A DNA stretch of 64,000 nt from Chryseobacterium sp. POL2. Its GTDB lineage: Bacteria > Bacteroidota > Bacteroidia > Flavobacteriales > Weeksellaceae. The notes under the pieces were generated by a model, which saw nothing but the letters and a program-made list of their open reading frames with translations, did not search any database and was not told the DNA's origin. Position numbers and translations under genes: made by a program. The first letter of the stretch is position 1. Each line of letters opens with the position of its first letter. Positions 9,385 through 17,045 of the stretch are shown piece after piece. Where the stretch lies: assembly GCF_011058315.1 (NCBI RefSeq), contig NZ_CP049298.1, forward strand, positions 3,100,001 through 3,164,000, given 5' to 3'.

Positions 9385-9969
9385 TTAAAAACATCTCCCA
9401 ATTCCAATGCGTCAGTTCCTCAAAATAAAAGCGAGGTTGAGGTAAAAAAATCGGTACCAAATTTTCCAGAAGCACCACCAAAAGTTGAGAAATCAGCAAA
9501 GCCTTTGGCGCAACAAGCGCGATCGTCAGAATTTAGTATCAATGCTTTTCTAAATAAAAAAGAAGAATCGACTGAACTTTTTGCCCCTATTGAAGAGGAT
9601 TTACCAAATGAGCATTTTTCACAAGCTGATTTAGAACGCGAATGGAAAGGTTTTTTGTTGAAATTGTCAAAGTTGGATTCAGTGGCTTATAATGCAATAA
9701 ACAATTTTAAACTTACCAAAATCAACGAATCACAAATCGAAGTTTTGTATTCTTCTTCGACAGCAAAAGCTGAATTTGACAAAGTTGCGGGAGAATTTGT
9801 TAATCATTTCAAACACAAAATTAAAAACTTCTCGATTCGCTTGAGTTTTAAAGAAGACAAAAGCATCGTTCAAGAAGTGATGACCAAGAAAAAACTTTTC
9901 GAAAAATTCTCTGAGATTAATCCTGTACTTAAAGATCTTAATGATTTGATGCGGTTTGATTTGTCTTAA
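9343..9969 (+). CDS. dnaX: DnaX tau C-terminal part, -1 frame
   Basis: This frame is open from 9343, just after an in-frame TAA at 9340, and carries on from the gamma-like frame. Joined at the A run, the two parts give a tau-like protein of about 564 residues. A Pro/Ser/Lys-rich linker (about 50 residues) precedes a helical domain (residues from about 9620: EREWKGFLLKLSKLD, later LFEKFSEINPVLKDLNDL) like the DnaX C-terminal regions of other Bacteroidota, where tau contacts polymerase and helicase. The only possible separate start is a TTG at 9505, with no promoter or clear RBS nearby, so a separate gene is less likely than a continuation of dnaX. Confidence 0.8.
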   Translation, partial: KKKFLILAPLLQANLKTSPNSNASVPQNKSEVEVKKSVPNFPEAPPKVEKSAKPLAQQARSSEFSINAFLNKKEESTELFAPIEEDLPNEHFSQADLEREWKGFLLKLSKLDSVAYNAINNFKLTKINESQIEVLYSSSTAKAEFDKVAGEFVNHFKHKIKNFSIRLSFKEDKSIVQEVMTKKKLFEKFSEINPVLKDLNDLMRFDLS

Positions 9970-10017
9970 TCCTAAGATTTTTAATTTTTTGCCTTTGAAA
10001 AAAATAATAATATTTTG

Positions 10018-10046
10018 TTGTAATTTGTCATAAAGTCATATATTTG
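10018..10046 (+). promoter_or_regulatory. promoter of the aromatic leader and DAHP synthase gene
   Basis: TTG (10018-10020), an 18-base gap, then TATATTTG (10039-10046): a full match to the flavobacterial consensus TTG-N17-23-TAnnTTTG. Transcription should start near 10052, about 350 bases before the DAHP synthase start codon and 70 before the small leader ORF. I see no exact TAnnTTTG closer to the structural gene. Confidence 0.7.
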
Positions 10047-10052
10047 TTCTGT

Positions 10053-10402
10053 ATTTCTACCGAATTGTAGAAAAATTATTAATCAAACTAGCTGAAAAGC
10101 CTTTGTCAAAAGGACTTATTAATGGAAGCGACAAAATTTCCATATTTCTTTACTTTAGAATCTGCCTTTATTTTTGGTGGATTGTTTAGCTATTTTGAAA
10201 CTTATTATAGAAATTTTAAAAGTTATTACCGATATTATTGGTATAGCTAACTAAATTTCTTTTTCAAAAAATAAACGGAATATTCATGTTCCGTGTCACA
10301 TTTAAGATTTTTTTAAACAACATTTTTTGCTAAAGAATTATAAATTTTGATTTATAACAGATAGACTATTGTATTATTACTCATAAAAAGGAACGATATA
10401 AA
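10053..10402 (+). promoter_or_regulatory. long structured leader of the DAHP synthase mRNA
   Basis: From 5': a hairpin TTTCTAC/GTAGAAA (about 10055-10074); CCTTT/AAAGG just before the leader ORF, which could cover its AAAGGA ribosome site; the leader ORF; a hairpin ACCGAT/ATTGGT in its last codons; a stem ACGGAATA-TTCA-TGTTCCGT (10273-10294) flanked by AAAAAAT and ATTTTTTT (10307-10314); and a perfect 8-bp inverted repeat TTATAAAT/ATTTATAA (10338-10357). The T run lies 13 bases after the stem, so this is not a textbook terminator. Which structures form is not known. Confidence 0.55.
10122..10250 (+). CDS. aromatic-residue-rich leader peptide (42 aa)
   Basis: Small ORF starting ATG (10122) after AAAAGGA with 7-base spacing, ending TAA at 10250. 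Of 42 residues, 8 are Phe, 9 Tyr and 1 Trp. The end is most extreme: residues 35-41 read YYRYYWY. It lies in the leader of a gene for the first step of aromatic amino-acid synthesis. This fits a ribosome-stalling leader peptide like E. coli pheL, sensing charged tRNA-Phe and tRNA-Tyr. It shows no sign of being a functional protein. The role is inferred from composition and position; I know of no named family for it. Confidence 0.7.
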   Translation: MEATKFPYFFTLESAFIFGGLFSYFETYYRNFKSYYRYYWYS

Positions 10403-11482
10403 ATGAACTTAAACGACTTAGAAAATAATTGGATAACAGGTTTTGAAAAACCAATGATTATTGCAGGGCCATGTTCTGCAGAAAGCGAAAGTCAAATGCT
10501 AGAAACAGCGAAAAGACTTAAAGAAAGCGATGCTGACGTTTCAGTTTTCCGTGCGGGAATTTGGAAACCTCGCACAAAACCGAATGGCTTTGAAGGTGTC
10601 GGCGTTATTGGACTGAACTGGTTGAAAAAGGTTAAGCAAGAATATGGTTTCAAAACCGCTACGGAAGTTGCTAATGCACACCATGTTTTTGCCGCGCTAG
10701 AAGCAGATGTTGATGTTTTGTGGATTGGTGCGCGCTCAACGGTTAATCCATTCACAGTTCAGGAAATCGCGCAAGCACTTCGTGGAACAGACAAACCTGT
10801 TTTGGTGAAAAACCCAGTTAATCCAGATTTGGCATTATGGATTGGTGCGCTAGAACGACTTTTGGGTCAAGATGTTAAAAATTTGGGTGTTATTCATCGG
10901 GGTTTTTCGACTTATCAAAAAACAAAATACCGCAACATTCCGAATTGGCAAATAGCTTTAGATTTTAAACATCAATTCCCAAATATCCCAATGTTTATCG
11001 ACCCTTCGCATATTTGTGGAAATAGAACTGGGCTTGCCAGCGTAACGCAGGAAGCTTTTAATGTAGGTTACGAAGGTGCAATTATTGAAAGCCATTGTAA
11101 TCCTGATGAAGCTTGGAGTGATGCTGCGCAACAGATTACGCCAGAAGTTCTAGCACAAATGATTAATGATATTCAGATTCGTAGGTCGGACATTTCTGGT
11201 TACGAAGACGAAATGGGGAAATACAGAACTCTAATCAGTGATTTGGATTTTCAACTCATTGAATTGTTGTCGCAACGTATGAAAATTTCTGAAAAAATCG
11301 GAACATTAAAAAAAGAGAATAATATCGCTATTTTCCAGCCAGAGCGGTGGAAGATTATTGCTGAATATGCTGCGCAAAAAGCCAATGAATCTAGTATGAG
11401 CCAGGATTTTATTGAAAAAATATTCAAAGCCATTCACGAAGAATCAATCGAGGTTCAAAACAATATAATGATCAACAGATAG
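10403..11482 (+). CDS. bifunctional DAHP synthase / chorismate mutase (type II)
   Basis: 359 residues. The N-terminal domain (about 1-265) is a DAHP synthase of the KDO8P-like class, joining phosphoenolpyruvate and erythrose 4-phosphate: IIAGPCSAES near residue 20, KPRTKPNGFEG near 55, IGARSTVNPF near 114, and FIDPSHICGNR near 200. The C-terminal domain (about 270-359) is a chorismate mutase of the AroQ class (LISDLDFQLIELLSQRMKIS), making prephenate for Phe and Tyr. The fusion of first and branch-point enzymes makes this gene a natural target for control by Phe/Tyr supply, and its mRNA has a Phe/Tyr-rich leader ORF. AAGGA lies 11 bases before the ATG. Confidence 0.95.
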   Translation: MNLNDLENNWITGFEKPMIIAGPCSAESESQMLETAKRLKESDADVSVFRAGIWKPRTKPNGFEGVGVIGLNWLKKVKQEYGFKTATEVANAHHVFAALEADVDVLWIGARSTVNPFTVQEIAQALRGTDKPVLVKNPVNPDLALWIGALERLLGQDVKNLGVIHRGFSTYQKTKYRNIPNWQIALDFKHQFPNIPMFIDPSHICGNRTGLASVTQEAFNVGYEGAIIESHCNPDEAWSDAAQQITPEVLAQMINDIQIRRSDISGYEDEMGKYRTLISDLDFQLIELLSQRMKISEKIGTLKKENNIAIFQPERWKIIAEYAAQKANESSMSQDFIEKIFKAIHEESIEVQNNIMINR

Positions 11483-11529
11483 TTTTTGATAGCTCAAAAT
11501 CACAAAACTTCACTTCTACAAATTGAGCT

Positions 11530-11560
11530 TTGCGAGAGCAATTATAAATTGTTAGCTTTG
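11530..11560 (+). promoter_or_regulatory. rsgA promoter
   Basis: TTG (11530-11532), a 20-base gap, then TAGCTTTG (11553-11560), 37 bases before the rsgA start. The promoter lies between the arms AAACTTCACT (near 11504) and AGTGAAGTTT (near 11573), which could close a hairpin ending in TTTTTT for transcripts coming from the gene before. Confidence 0.6.
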
Positions 11561-11597
11561 TCTCCATTGTAACAGTGAAGTTTTTTATTAAAAATTA

Positions 11598-12524
11598 ATG
11601 CAAGGAATCGTTATCAAATCTACCGGAAGTTGGTATCAGGTTTTAGAAGAATCTGAAAAAAAAATCTATGAAGCACGTATCAGAGGAAAATTCAAACTGA
11701 TCAAAACCAGATTGACAAATCCTTTGGCAGTGGGCGATTCGGTGGAGTTTACTTTGGAGCAAGATGATATTGCATGGATAACCAAAATTTTTCCACGAAA
11801 GAATTATATCATTCGAAAATCGGTTAACCTTTCCAAAGAAGCACACATAATCGCTTCGAATATGGATTTGGCTTGCATTATTTTCACATTGAAACATCCA
11901 GAGACTTCTTTGGGTTTTCTAGACCGATTTTTGGTGTGTTGTGAAGCTTATGATATAAAACCATTAATTTTATTTAATAAAGTCGATGTTCTCTCAGATG
12001 ATGATTTTGAATTATTAAACACCATTAAATTCATTTATGATGACATTGGCTACGACAGCCTTGAGATTTCATCGTACACAAAACACAATTTAGAAACTTT
12101 ACAAGATATAATCAAAGACAAAATTTCTTTATTTTTTGGGCATTCGGGAAGTGGAAAGTCAACTTTGGTAAATGCCTTGCAGCCCAATCTTAATCTCAAA
12201 ACGGGAGAAATTTCTGATGTGCATCTCAAAGGAAAACATACCACAACTTTTGCACAAATGCATTTTTGGGAATTTGGTGGCGCAGTGATTGATACGCCAG
12301 GCGTCCGTGAGTTTGCTTTGATTGATGTTGAGAAAGAGGAAATACAACATTATTTTCCTGAAATTTTTAAAACAGGACAACATTGTAAATTTCACAACTG
12401 TCTTCATCTCAATGAGCCAAAATGCGCCGTTCTGGAAGCAATAGAAGAAGGAAAGATTGAACAGAATCGTTATTTTAACTATGTTAAATTAATGGATGAG
12501 GCGGAAGAGCAACAATTAAAATAA
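11598..12524 (+). CDS. rsgA: ribosome small-subunit GTPase RsgA
   Basis: 308-residue circularly permuted GTPase that acts late in 30S ribosome maturation. An N-terminal OB-fold is followed by the permuted motifs: G4 NKVD near residue 127, G1 GHSGSGKST near 181 and G3 DTPGVREF near 232. A C-terminal zinc module holds the Cys and His ligands in GQHCKFHNCLHLNEPKC (about 262-279). Length and domain order are normal for the family. It has its own promoter and terminator, so it looks monocistronic. Confidence 0.96.
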   Translation: MQGIVIKSTGSWYQVLEESEKKIYEARIRGKFKLIKTRLTNPLAVGDSVEFTLEQDDIAWITKIFPRKNYIIRKSVNLSKEAHIIASNMDLACIIFTLKHPETSLGFLDRFLVCCEAYDIKPLILFNKVDVLSDDDFELLNTIKFIYDDIGYDSLEISSYTKHNLETLQDIIKDKISLFFGHSGSGKSTLVNALQPNLNLKTGEISDVHLKGKHTTTFAQMHFWEFGGAVIDTPGVREFALIDVEKEEIQHYFPEIFKTGQHCKFHNCLHLNEPKCAVLEAIEEGKIEQNRYFNYVKLMDEAEEQQLK

Positions 12525-12546
12525 TGTAATGTTCATCTAAGTATAT

Positions 12547-12578
12547 AAAGGTTTCAAGAGTTTTTTGAAACCTTTTTT
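12547..12578 (+). terminator. Rho-independent terminator after rsgA
   Basis: Stem AAAGGTTTCAA/TTGAAACCTTT with T6 at the 3' side. Confidence 0.8.
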
Positions 12579-12611
12579 ATGTTTATATATTAAATAATCG
12601 AATTTTTAAAA

Positions 12612-12737
12612 ATAAAAAAACCCAGCCGAGGCTGGGTAAAAACTAATAACCATGAAAACTCAAATTAAACATGAGAATCGTAATAATTACTAGCAAACTG
12701 TGTGCCAAAAATTATCATCATCTCTTATTGAGAAATT
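12612..12737 (-). ncRNA. candidate small RNA ending in a strong minus-strand terminator
   Basis: Read on the minus strand, ACCCAGC-CTCG-GCTGGGT followed by T7 (12637 down to about 12613) is a clear terminator, yet no minus-strand gene lies upstream of it: ndk is on the plus strand and rsgA has its own terminator. A minus-strand -7 box TATATTTG sits at 12751-12744, which would start an RNA of about 125 bases. No -33 TTG is present at the usual distance. I recognise no RNA family. Confidence 0.4.
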
Positions 12738-12763
12738 CAGTAGCAAATATATATAAAAAATTG

Positions 12764-12771
12764 TAAATTTG
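12764..12771 (+). promoter_or_regulatory. -7 box of ndk
   Basis: TAAATTTG, an exact TAnnTTTG match, 23 bases before the ndk start. Confidence 0.5.
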
Positions 12772-12794
12772 CATAGAATTAATTTAAAAAATCA

Positions 12795-13214
12795 ATGTCA
12801 GGAAAAATTACTTTCACCATGATAAAACCAGATGCGGTTGCAGATGGACATATTGGTGCTATTTTAGGGAAAATCGCAGAAGCTGGATTCAAGTTTAAAG
12901 CGCTAAAACTTACACAACTTACCGTAGCAGATGCTAAAAAGTTTTATGAAGTTCACGCAGAAAGACCTTTCTATGGAGAGTTAGTAGAATTTATGTCTTC
13001 GGGACCAATCGTTGCGGCGGTTTTGGAAAAAGATAATGCTGTTGAAGATTTCCGCACATTAATTGGTGCTACTAATCCTGCAGATGCTGCAGAAGGTACT
13101 ATTAGAAAAATGTTTGCAAGAAGTGTTGGCGAAAATGCTGTACACGGTTCAGATTCTGATGAGAATGCGCTTATCGAAGCTCAGTTCCATTTTTCTGGAA
13201 GAGAAATTTTCTAA
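12795..13214 (+). CDS. ndk: nucleoside diphosphate kinase
   Basis: 139-residue enzyme that moves the gamma phosphate of ATP to other NDPs through a phosphohistidine. Family start [13 protein letters not shown], and the active-site His in [12 protein letters not shown] near residue 117. Length is normal. It stands alone between a promoter at 12764 and a strong terminator, with the rpe gene running towards it from the other strand. Confidence 0.97.
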   Translation: MSGKITFTMIKPDAVADGHIGAILGKIAEAGFKFKALKLTQLTVADAKKFYEVHAERPFYGELVEFMSSGPIVAAVLEKDNAVEDFRTLIGATNPADAAEGTIRKMFARSVGENAVHGSDSDENALIEAQFHFSGREIF

Positions 13215-13232
13215 GTAATAGATTGAAAAATT

Positions 13233-13262
13233 AAAGCGACATCTTTTGGATGTCGCTTTTTT
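13233..13262 (+). terminator. terminator after ndk, possibly bidirectional
   Basis: Stem AAAGCGACATC/GATGTCGCTTT followed by T6. On the minus strand it is followed by a looser T tract and may also end the rpe transcript. Confidence 0.8.
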
Positions 13263-13284
13263 ATTGGTTGAATTTTAATAAACT

Positions 13285-13935
13285 TTAAAGTTTTAAAAGT
13301 TCAATTGTTTTAGCAGGATTTTCGGATGCAAAAACTGCATTTCCAGCCACCAAGACATCCGCGCCAGCTTCGAATAATTTTGAGGCATTATCAAGATTAA
13401 CGCCACCATCCACTTGTATCAAAGCTGTAGAATTGTTGTCCAGGATTAAGTTTTTGGTTTCTTTAACTTTCTTGTAGGTGTTTTCAATAAATTTTTGTCC
13501 GCCAAATCCAGGATTTACACTCATTAATAAAACCAAATCAACCTCTTTAATAATATCTTCCAATAACATAACTGGCGTTGCCGGATTAAGGACAACACCT
13601 GCTTTTGCACCCCGATCTTGGATTTGATTAATAACGCGGTGAAGATGGGTGCAGGCTTCGAAATGTACTGAAACCAAATCGGCGCCCATATTGATAAATT
13701 CGTCAACATATTTTTCTGGCTCGACGATCATTAAATGGACATCTACGAATTTTTTTGCGTGTTCCTGAATGGTTTTCATCACTGGAAATCCGAAGGAAAT
13801 ATTGGGGACAAATCTTCCGTCCATCACATCAACATGCAACCAATCGGCTTGACTTTCGTTGAGCATAGTAATGTCGCGTTGTAGATTTCCAAAATCTGCA
13901 GATAATAGGGAAGGTGCGATTAATTTATTTTTCAT
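13285..13935 (-). CDS. rpe: ribulose-phosphate 3-epimerase
   Basis: 216-residue TIM-barrel enzyme that interconverts ribulose 5-phosphate and xylulose 5-phosphate in the pentose phosphate pathway. Visible: LIAPSLLSADFGNL at the N-terminus, the catalytic Asp and metal ligands in WLHVDVMDGRFVPNI, HLMI near residue 67, VNPGFGGQKF near 140, and the second metal/catalytic Asp in IQVDGGVN near 174. It starts 44 bases after the M42 peptidase gene on the same strand, so the two may be an operon. Confidence 0.96.
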   Translation of the reverse strand: MKNKLIAPSLLSADFGNLQRDITMLNESQADWLHVDVMDGRFVPNISFGFPVMKTIQEHAKKFVDVHLMIVEPEKYVDEFINMGADLVSVHFEACTHLHRVINQIQDRGAKAGVVLNPATPVMLLEDIIKEVDLVLLMSVNPGFGGQKFIENTYKKVKETKNLILDNNSTALIQVDGGVNLDNASKLFEAGADVLVAGNAVFASENPAKTIELLKL

Positions 13936-13979
13936 TTTTACTAATTGTTTTACTTTTATTTTCGATTTTCTGTAGAGGA

Positions 13980-15053
13980 TTAATGATATTTTAATTTCAT
14001 ATTTGGTTTAATTTTCAAAAGGCATTCGTAAATCAATTGAATAACATTGTAAACATCTTCTTTAGAAACCATCTCAACCGTCGTGTGCATATAGCGTAAA
14101 GGCAAGGATATTAAAGCACTTGGCACGCCGCCATTGGAATGTGCAAAAGCGTCCGTGTCGGTTCCTGTCGCACGACTTGCTGCGGCTCGTTGGAAAGGTA
14201 TTTTTTTATTTTTTGCAGTATCGATAATTAGTTCACGAATGTTGTGATGAACGCTTGGTGCAAAGAAAACAACAGGGCCGTCACCGCATTTCTGCTCGCC
14301 TTCTTTTTTCTTTTCAATCATGGGTGTGGTGGTGTCGTGGGTAACATCGGTAACAATAGCGATATTTGGTTTGATGGTGTCTGCAATCATTTTTGCGCCA
14401 TAAAGACCAACTTCTTCTTGCACAGAGTTTGTAATGTACAACCCGAAAGGAAGTGTTTTTTTATTCTCTTTTAAAAGTCGTGCAACTTCTGCAATCATAA
14501 AACCTCCAATGCGGTTATCCAACGCTCGACAAACAAAATAACGGTCGTTTAATTCAAAAAATTCGTCGGGATAAGTTATCATGCAGCCTACAAAAATGCC
14601 TAAGTCTTCAACTTCTTGTTTGGTTGTTGCACCGCAATCGATAAAGATGTTTTCAATTTTGGGAGTGGGTTCATTTTGATTGGTTCTTGTATGAATTGCT
14701 GGCCAACCGAAAACACCTTTAATAATACCTTTTTCTCCATGGATATTAACCACTTTTGAAGGAGCTATTGTTTGGTCTGATCCTCCATTTCTAATGACGT
14801 AGATTAACCCATCATCGGTAATGTAATTAACATACCAACTGATTTCATCCGCATGGGCTTCTATAACGACTTTGAATTCTGCTTCTGGATTAATAATACC
14901 ATAGGCGGTACCATAATGATCGAATTCTATTTTGTCAACGTAATTCTTAATATAATTAGTCCAGAGCTTTTGTCCAGCATGTTCGTAACCTGTTGGTGAA
15001 GCAGTATTAAGGTATTCTTCTAAAAATTTCAAGGATTTTTTTTCAAACTTCAT
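13980..15053 (-). CDS. M42 family metallopeptidase (glutamyl aminopeptidase/YsdC type)
   Basis: 357-residue cocatalytic zinc aminopeptidase of the M42 family, cytoplasmic, without signal peptide. Metal-site motifs appear in order: EAHADEISW near residue 70 (first His-x-Asp), CRALDNRIGG near 185 (bridging Asp), the catalytic EE pair in VQEEVGLYGA near 222, and TDVTHD near 246; GTDTDAFAHSNGG carries the last metal ligand region. M42 enzymes trim N-terminal residues from peptides made by proteases. It is upstream of rpe on the minus strand and divergent from the DUF4294 gene. Confidence 0.9.
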   Translation of the reverse strand: MKFEKKSLKFLEEYLNTASPTGYEHAGQKLWTNYIKNYVDKIEFDHYGTAYGIINPEAEFKVVIEAHADEISWYVNYITDDGLIYVIRNGGSDQTIAPSKVVNIHGEKGIIKGVFGWPAIHTRTNQNEPTPKIENIFIDCGATTKQEVEDLGIFVGCMITYPDEFFELNDRYFVCRALDNRIGGFMIAEVARLLKENKKTLPFGLYITNSVQEEVGLYGAKMIADTIKPNIAIVTDVTHDTTTPMIEKKKEGEQKCGDGPVVFFAPSVHHNIRELIIDTAKNKKIPFQRAAASRATGTDTDAFAHSNGGVPSALISLPLRYMHTTVEMVSKEDVYNVIQLIYECLLKIKPNMKLKYH

Positions 15054-15104
15054 AATAGGAATGATTTTTGATAATAGTCAAGTTTCAAATGTGAGGTAAA
15101 AGTA

Positions 15105-15818
15105 ATGAAATTTTATAAGTTATTTTTGGTTTTAAGCATCTTTGTAGGGTCTTATGTGGTAGCGCAAAATGAAACGGAAGTTATGCAAGTTCCTAAAGCG
15201 CTGAGCGAAATGCCAAGAGATAAACTAAAAAAAGATGAATTCGGAAATTGGTATTATTATGACGAAGTTCAAAAAGCGAAAATCTATGATATCAATGGAG
15301 AACAAGTGGTGGTAATGGATGAGCTTTTGATTCGAGCAAATCCCAAATTTAATAATCAACTGGATCGTAATTTTTATTTCTTTTTAAATAAGAAGTTAAA
15401 TCGTGTATATCCGCTTTTTTTACATGCGCTAGAGCAATACAGAGGTCTGGACGATGAAACCAAATCTATGGATGACAGAGCGAAAACGAAATACATAAAA
15501 AAACGGCAAGAAGAATTAGCGAATGAATACGAAAAACAATTGCGCGATTTGACGACAACAGAAGGGCAAGTTTTTGCAAAATTGATGAACCGTGCCACTG
15601 GGAAAACCGTGTACGAAATAATTAAAGAACTGCGCGGTGGATGGAGTGCTTTTTGGTGGAATGTAAAAGGTAATATGGCAGATGTAAGTCTTAAAACGCC
15701 TTATAATCCGCACAAATCAAGAGAAGATTTTTTTGTAGAAAGCCTTCTTATTAGTAATTGGAATTATGGTTATCTGAAACCTTATCCAGGTTATCAAGAT
15801 TTTAAAGTACAAAAATAA
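15105..15818 (+). CDS. DUF4294 family secreted protein
   Basis: 237 residues with a signal peptide (MKFYKLFLVLSIFVGSYVVAQ, cleavage after about residue 21). The mature part has the features I associate with DUF4294 of Bacteroidota: DELLIRANPKF followed by a long charged helix around residues 120-165 (KTKYIKKRQEELANEYEKQL), then FAKLMNRATGKTVYEIIKEL and a Trp-rich turn GGWSAFWWN near 185. Function unknown; probably periplasmic or at the outer membrane. It points away from the M42 peptidase gene and ends 2 bases before the convergent Nudix gene. Confidence 0.8.
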   Translation: MKFYKLFLVLSIFVGSYVVAQNETEVMQVPKALSEMPRDKLKKDEFGNWYYYDEVQKAKIYDINGEQVVVMDELLIRANPKFNNQLDRNFYFFLNKKLNRVYPLFLHALEQYRGLDDETKSMDDRAKTKYIKKRQEELANEYEKQLRDLTTTEGQVFAKLMNRATGKTVYEIIKELRGGWSAFWWNVKGNMADVSLKTPYNPHKSREDFFVESLLISNWNYGYLKPYPGYQDFKVQK

Positions 15819-15820
15819 AT

Positions 15821-16234
15821 TTATAGATACTCTTGTTTTAATTTTTCAAAAACAATATTGTCGATTGGTAGTGGGAATGGGTTTTCTTTCGTTAAGGGAA
15901 TCCATTCTGCTGTTTCGATACAAGGGTCGATGATGAGCATATCTTCTTCGTTTTTGATTTCACAAAGATAATAAATGGTCAAAAGCTGCTCGTTCTCACG
16001 AAACCTCGATACTAAAAACTCTTCTTGGGTATAAAAATGTTTTACAACGTCTATCTCAACATTTAGTTCTTCGGAAAACTCACGCTTTAGACATGCGATA
16101 ACGCTTTCTCCATATTCTAATCCTCCGCCGGGAAGTTTGGTTAAAAATTCGCCAGCGTATTCTTCATGGAGGCTTAGTACAGCCTGATTTTTTATACAGA
16201 TCCCGTAAACTCTAATGTTTATTTTGTCAATCAT
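15821..16234 (-). CDS. Nudix hydrolase
   Basis: 137-residue Nudix protein hydrolysing a nucleoside diphosphate-linked substrate that cannot be named from sequence. The Nudix box GX5EX7REUXEEXGU is seen in GGGLEYGESVIACLKREFSEE, with Asn in place of the last Gly (ELNVEI). I chose the ATG at 16234 (MIDKINIRVYG) rather than an in-frame TTG at 16252, because the ATG gives the usual short strand before the core. It converges with the DUF4294 gene and lies 49 bases downstream of mnmD. Confidence 0.88.
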   Translation of the reverse strand: MIDKINIRVYGICIKNQAVLSLHEEYAGEFLTKLPGGGLEYGESVIACLKREFSEELNVEIDVVKHFYTQEEFLVSRFRENEQLLTIYYLCEIKNEEDMLIIDPCIETAEWIPLTKENPFPLPIDNIVFEKLKQEYL

Positions 16235-16283
16235 AGTTTGCTTTTGGTTCAATAAATATAAGCTTTTAATTTGAAAAAAAAAT

Positions 16284-16964
16284 CTAGGAAAGCTTTATCG
16301 CGTTGAGCATTTCTCGTTTTCCAGGAGGACCAGCTAATTTTTGAACCTCAAAATTAAGTTCTTGCAAACATCGTCTGACACTGCCTTTGGAAGAATATGT
16401 TGTGAGTAAGCCATTAATTCTCATTTTGTCAGCAACGATTTCGAATAAATCTTTTTCCCACAAGTCGGGTTGGACTTTAGCGCCGAAACAATCAAAATAT
16501 ACCAAATCTATTGGAGGTAATTCCAGGTTTTTAATATCAAAAAAATCAGCTTTTATTTTTGTTAAATAGAAATTTGGTGTGATTTCAATCATTTCATTCC
16601 AAGCGGCAGCATGTATTTTCTTTTCTAATAATGCTATTTCTGGATTTTTAAAATGCTTAGCATAACTTAGGACTTCAATTTCGGATTCATTAACAGGATA
16701 TTTCTCAATTCCAAAATAGTGAATTATATGATTTTTGTCATTTTTCAATAATTCATTAATTGTTACTAAAAGATTAAGACCTGTCCCTAAACCTAGTTCT
16801 AAAATATTAATTTGATAATTATTTATTTTTATGAATCCATTATTAATAAATACATGTTCGGCTTCTTGTAAGGCACCGTATTGAGAATGGTAGCTTTCAT
16901 TTAAGTTATTGATATATAGTGTTTTGCTTCCGTCTTTAGTCGTAATTATTTCTCTATTTATCAT
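16284..16964 (-). CDS. mnmD: tRNA 5-methylaminomethyl-2-thiouridine methyltransferase MnmD
   Basis: 226-residue SAM-dependent methyltransferase matching the N-terminal half of MnmC, without the FAD-binding oxidase half; it would finish the mnm5s2U34 wobble base in tRNA. Visible: LNESYHSQYGALQEAEHVF near residue 25, SAM motif ILELGLGTGLNLL near 56, and DLVYFDCFGAKVQPDLW near 155. An upstream TTG (16976) keeps the frame open, but it belongs to a -7 box TATATTTG, so the ATG at 16964 is the better start. Confidence 0.9.
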   Translation of the reverse strand: MINREIITTKDGSKTLYINNLNESYHSQYGALQEAEHVFINNGFIKINNYQINILELGLGTGLNLLVTINELLKNDKNHIIHYFGIEKYPVNESEIEVLSYAKHFKNPEIALLEKKIHAAAWNEMIEITPNFYLTKIKADFFDIKNLELPPIDLVYFDCFGAKVQPDLWEKDLFEIVADKMRINGLLTTYSSKGSVRRCLQELNFEVQKLAGPPGKREMLNAIKLS

Positions 16965-16973
16965 CTTTTTTTT

Positions 16974-16981
16974 CAAATATA
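16974..16981 (-). promoter_or_regulatory. -7 box of mnmD
   Basis: TATATTTG on the minus strand, ending 9 bases before the chosen ATG; it rules out the TTG inside it as a start codon. Confidence 0.55.
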
Positions 16982-16991
16982 AACTTATTTT

Positions 16992-17020
16992 TTGAGATTA
17001 AAAAAATTATTATATATTTG
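16992..17020 (+). promoter_or_regulatory. ilvE promoter
   Basis: TTG (16992-16994), an 18-base gap, TATATTTG (17013-17020); start codon 25 bases further on. It is back to back with the mnmD promoter. Confidence 0.7.
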
Positions 17021-17045
17021 TAAGACTACATAAAAAAATTCAAAA

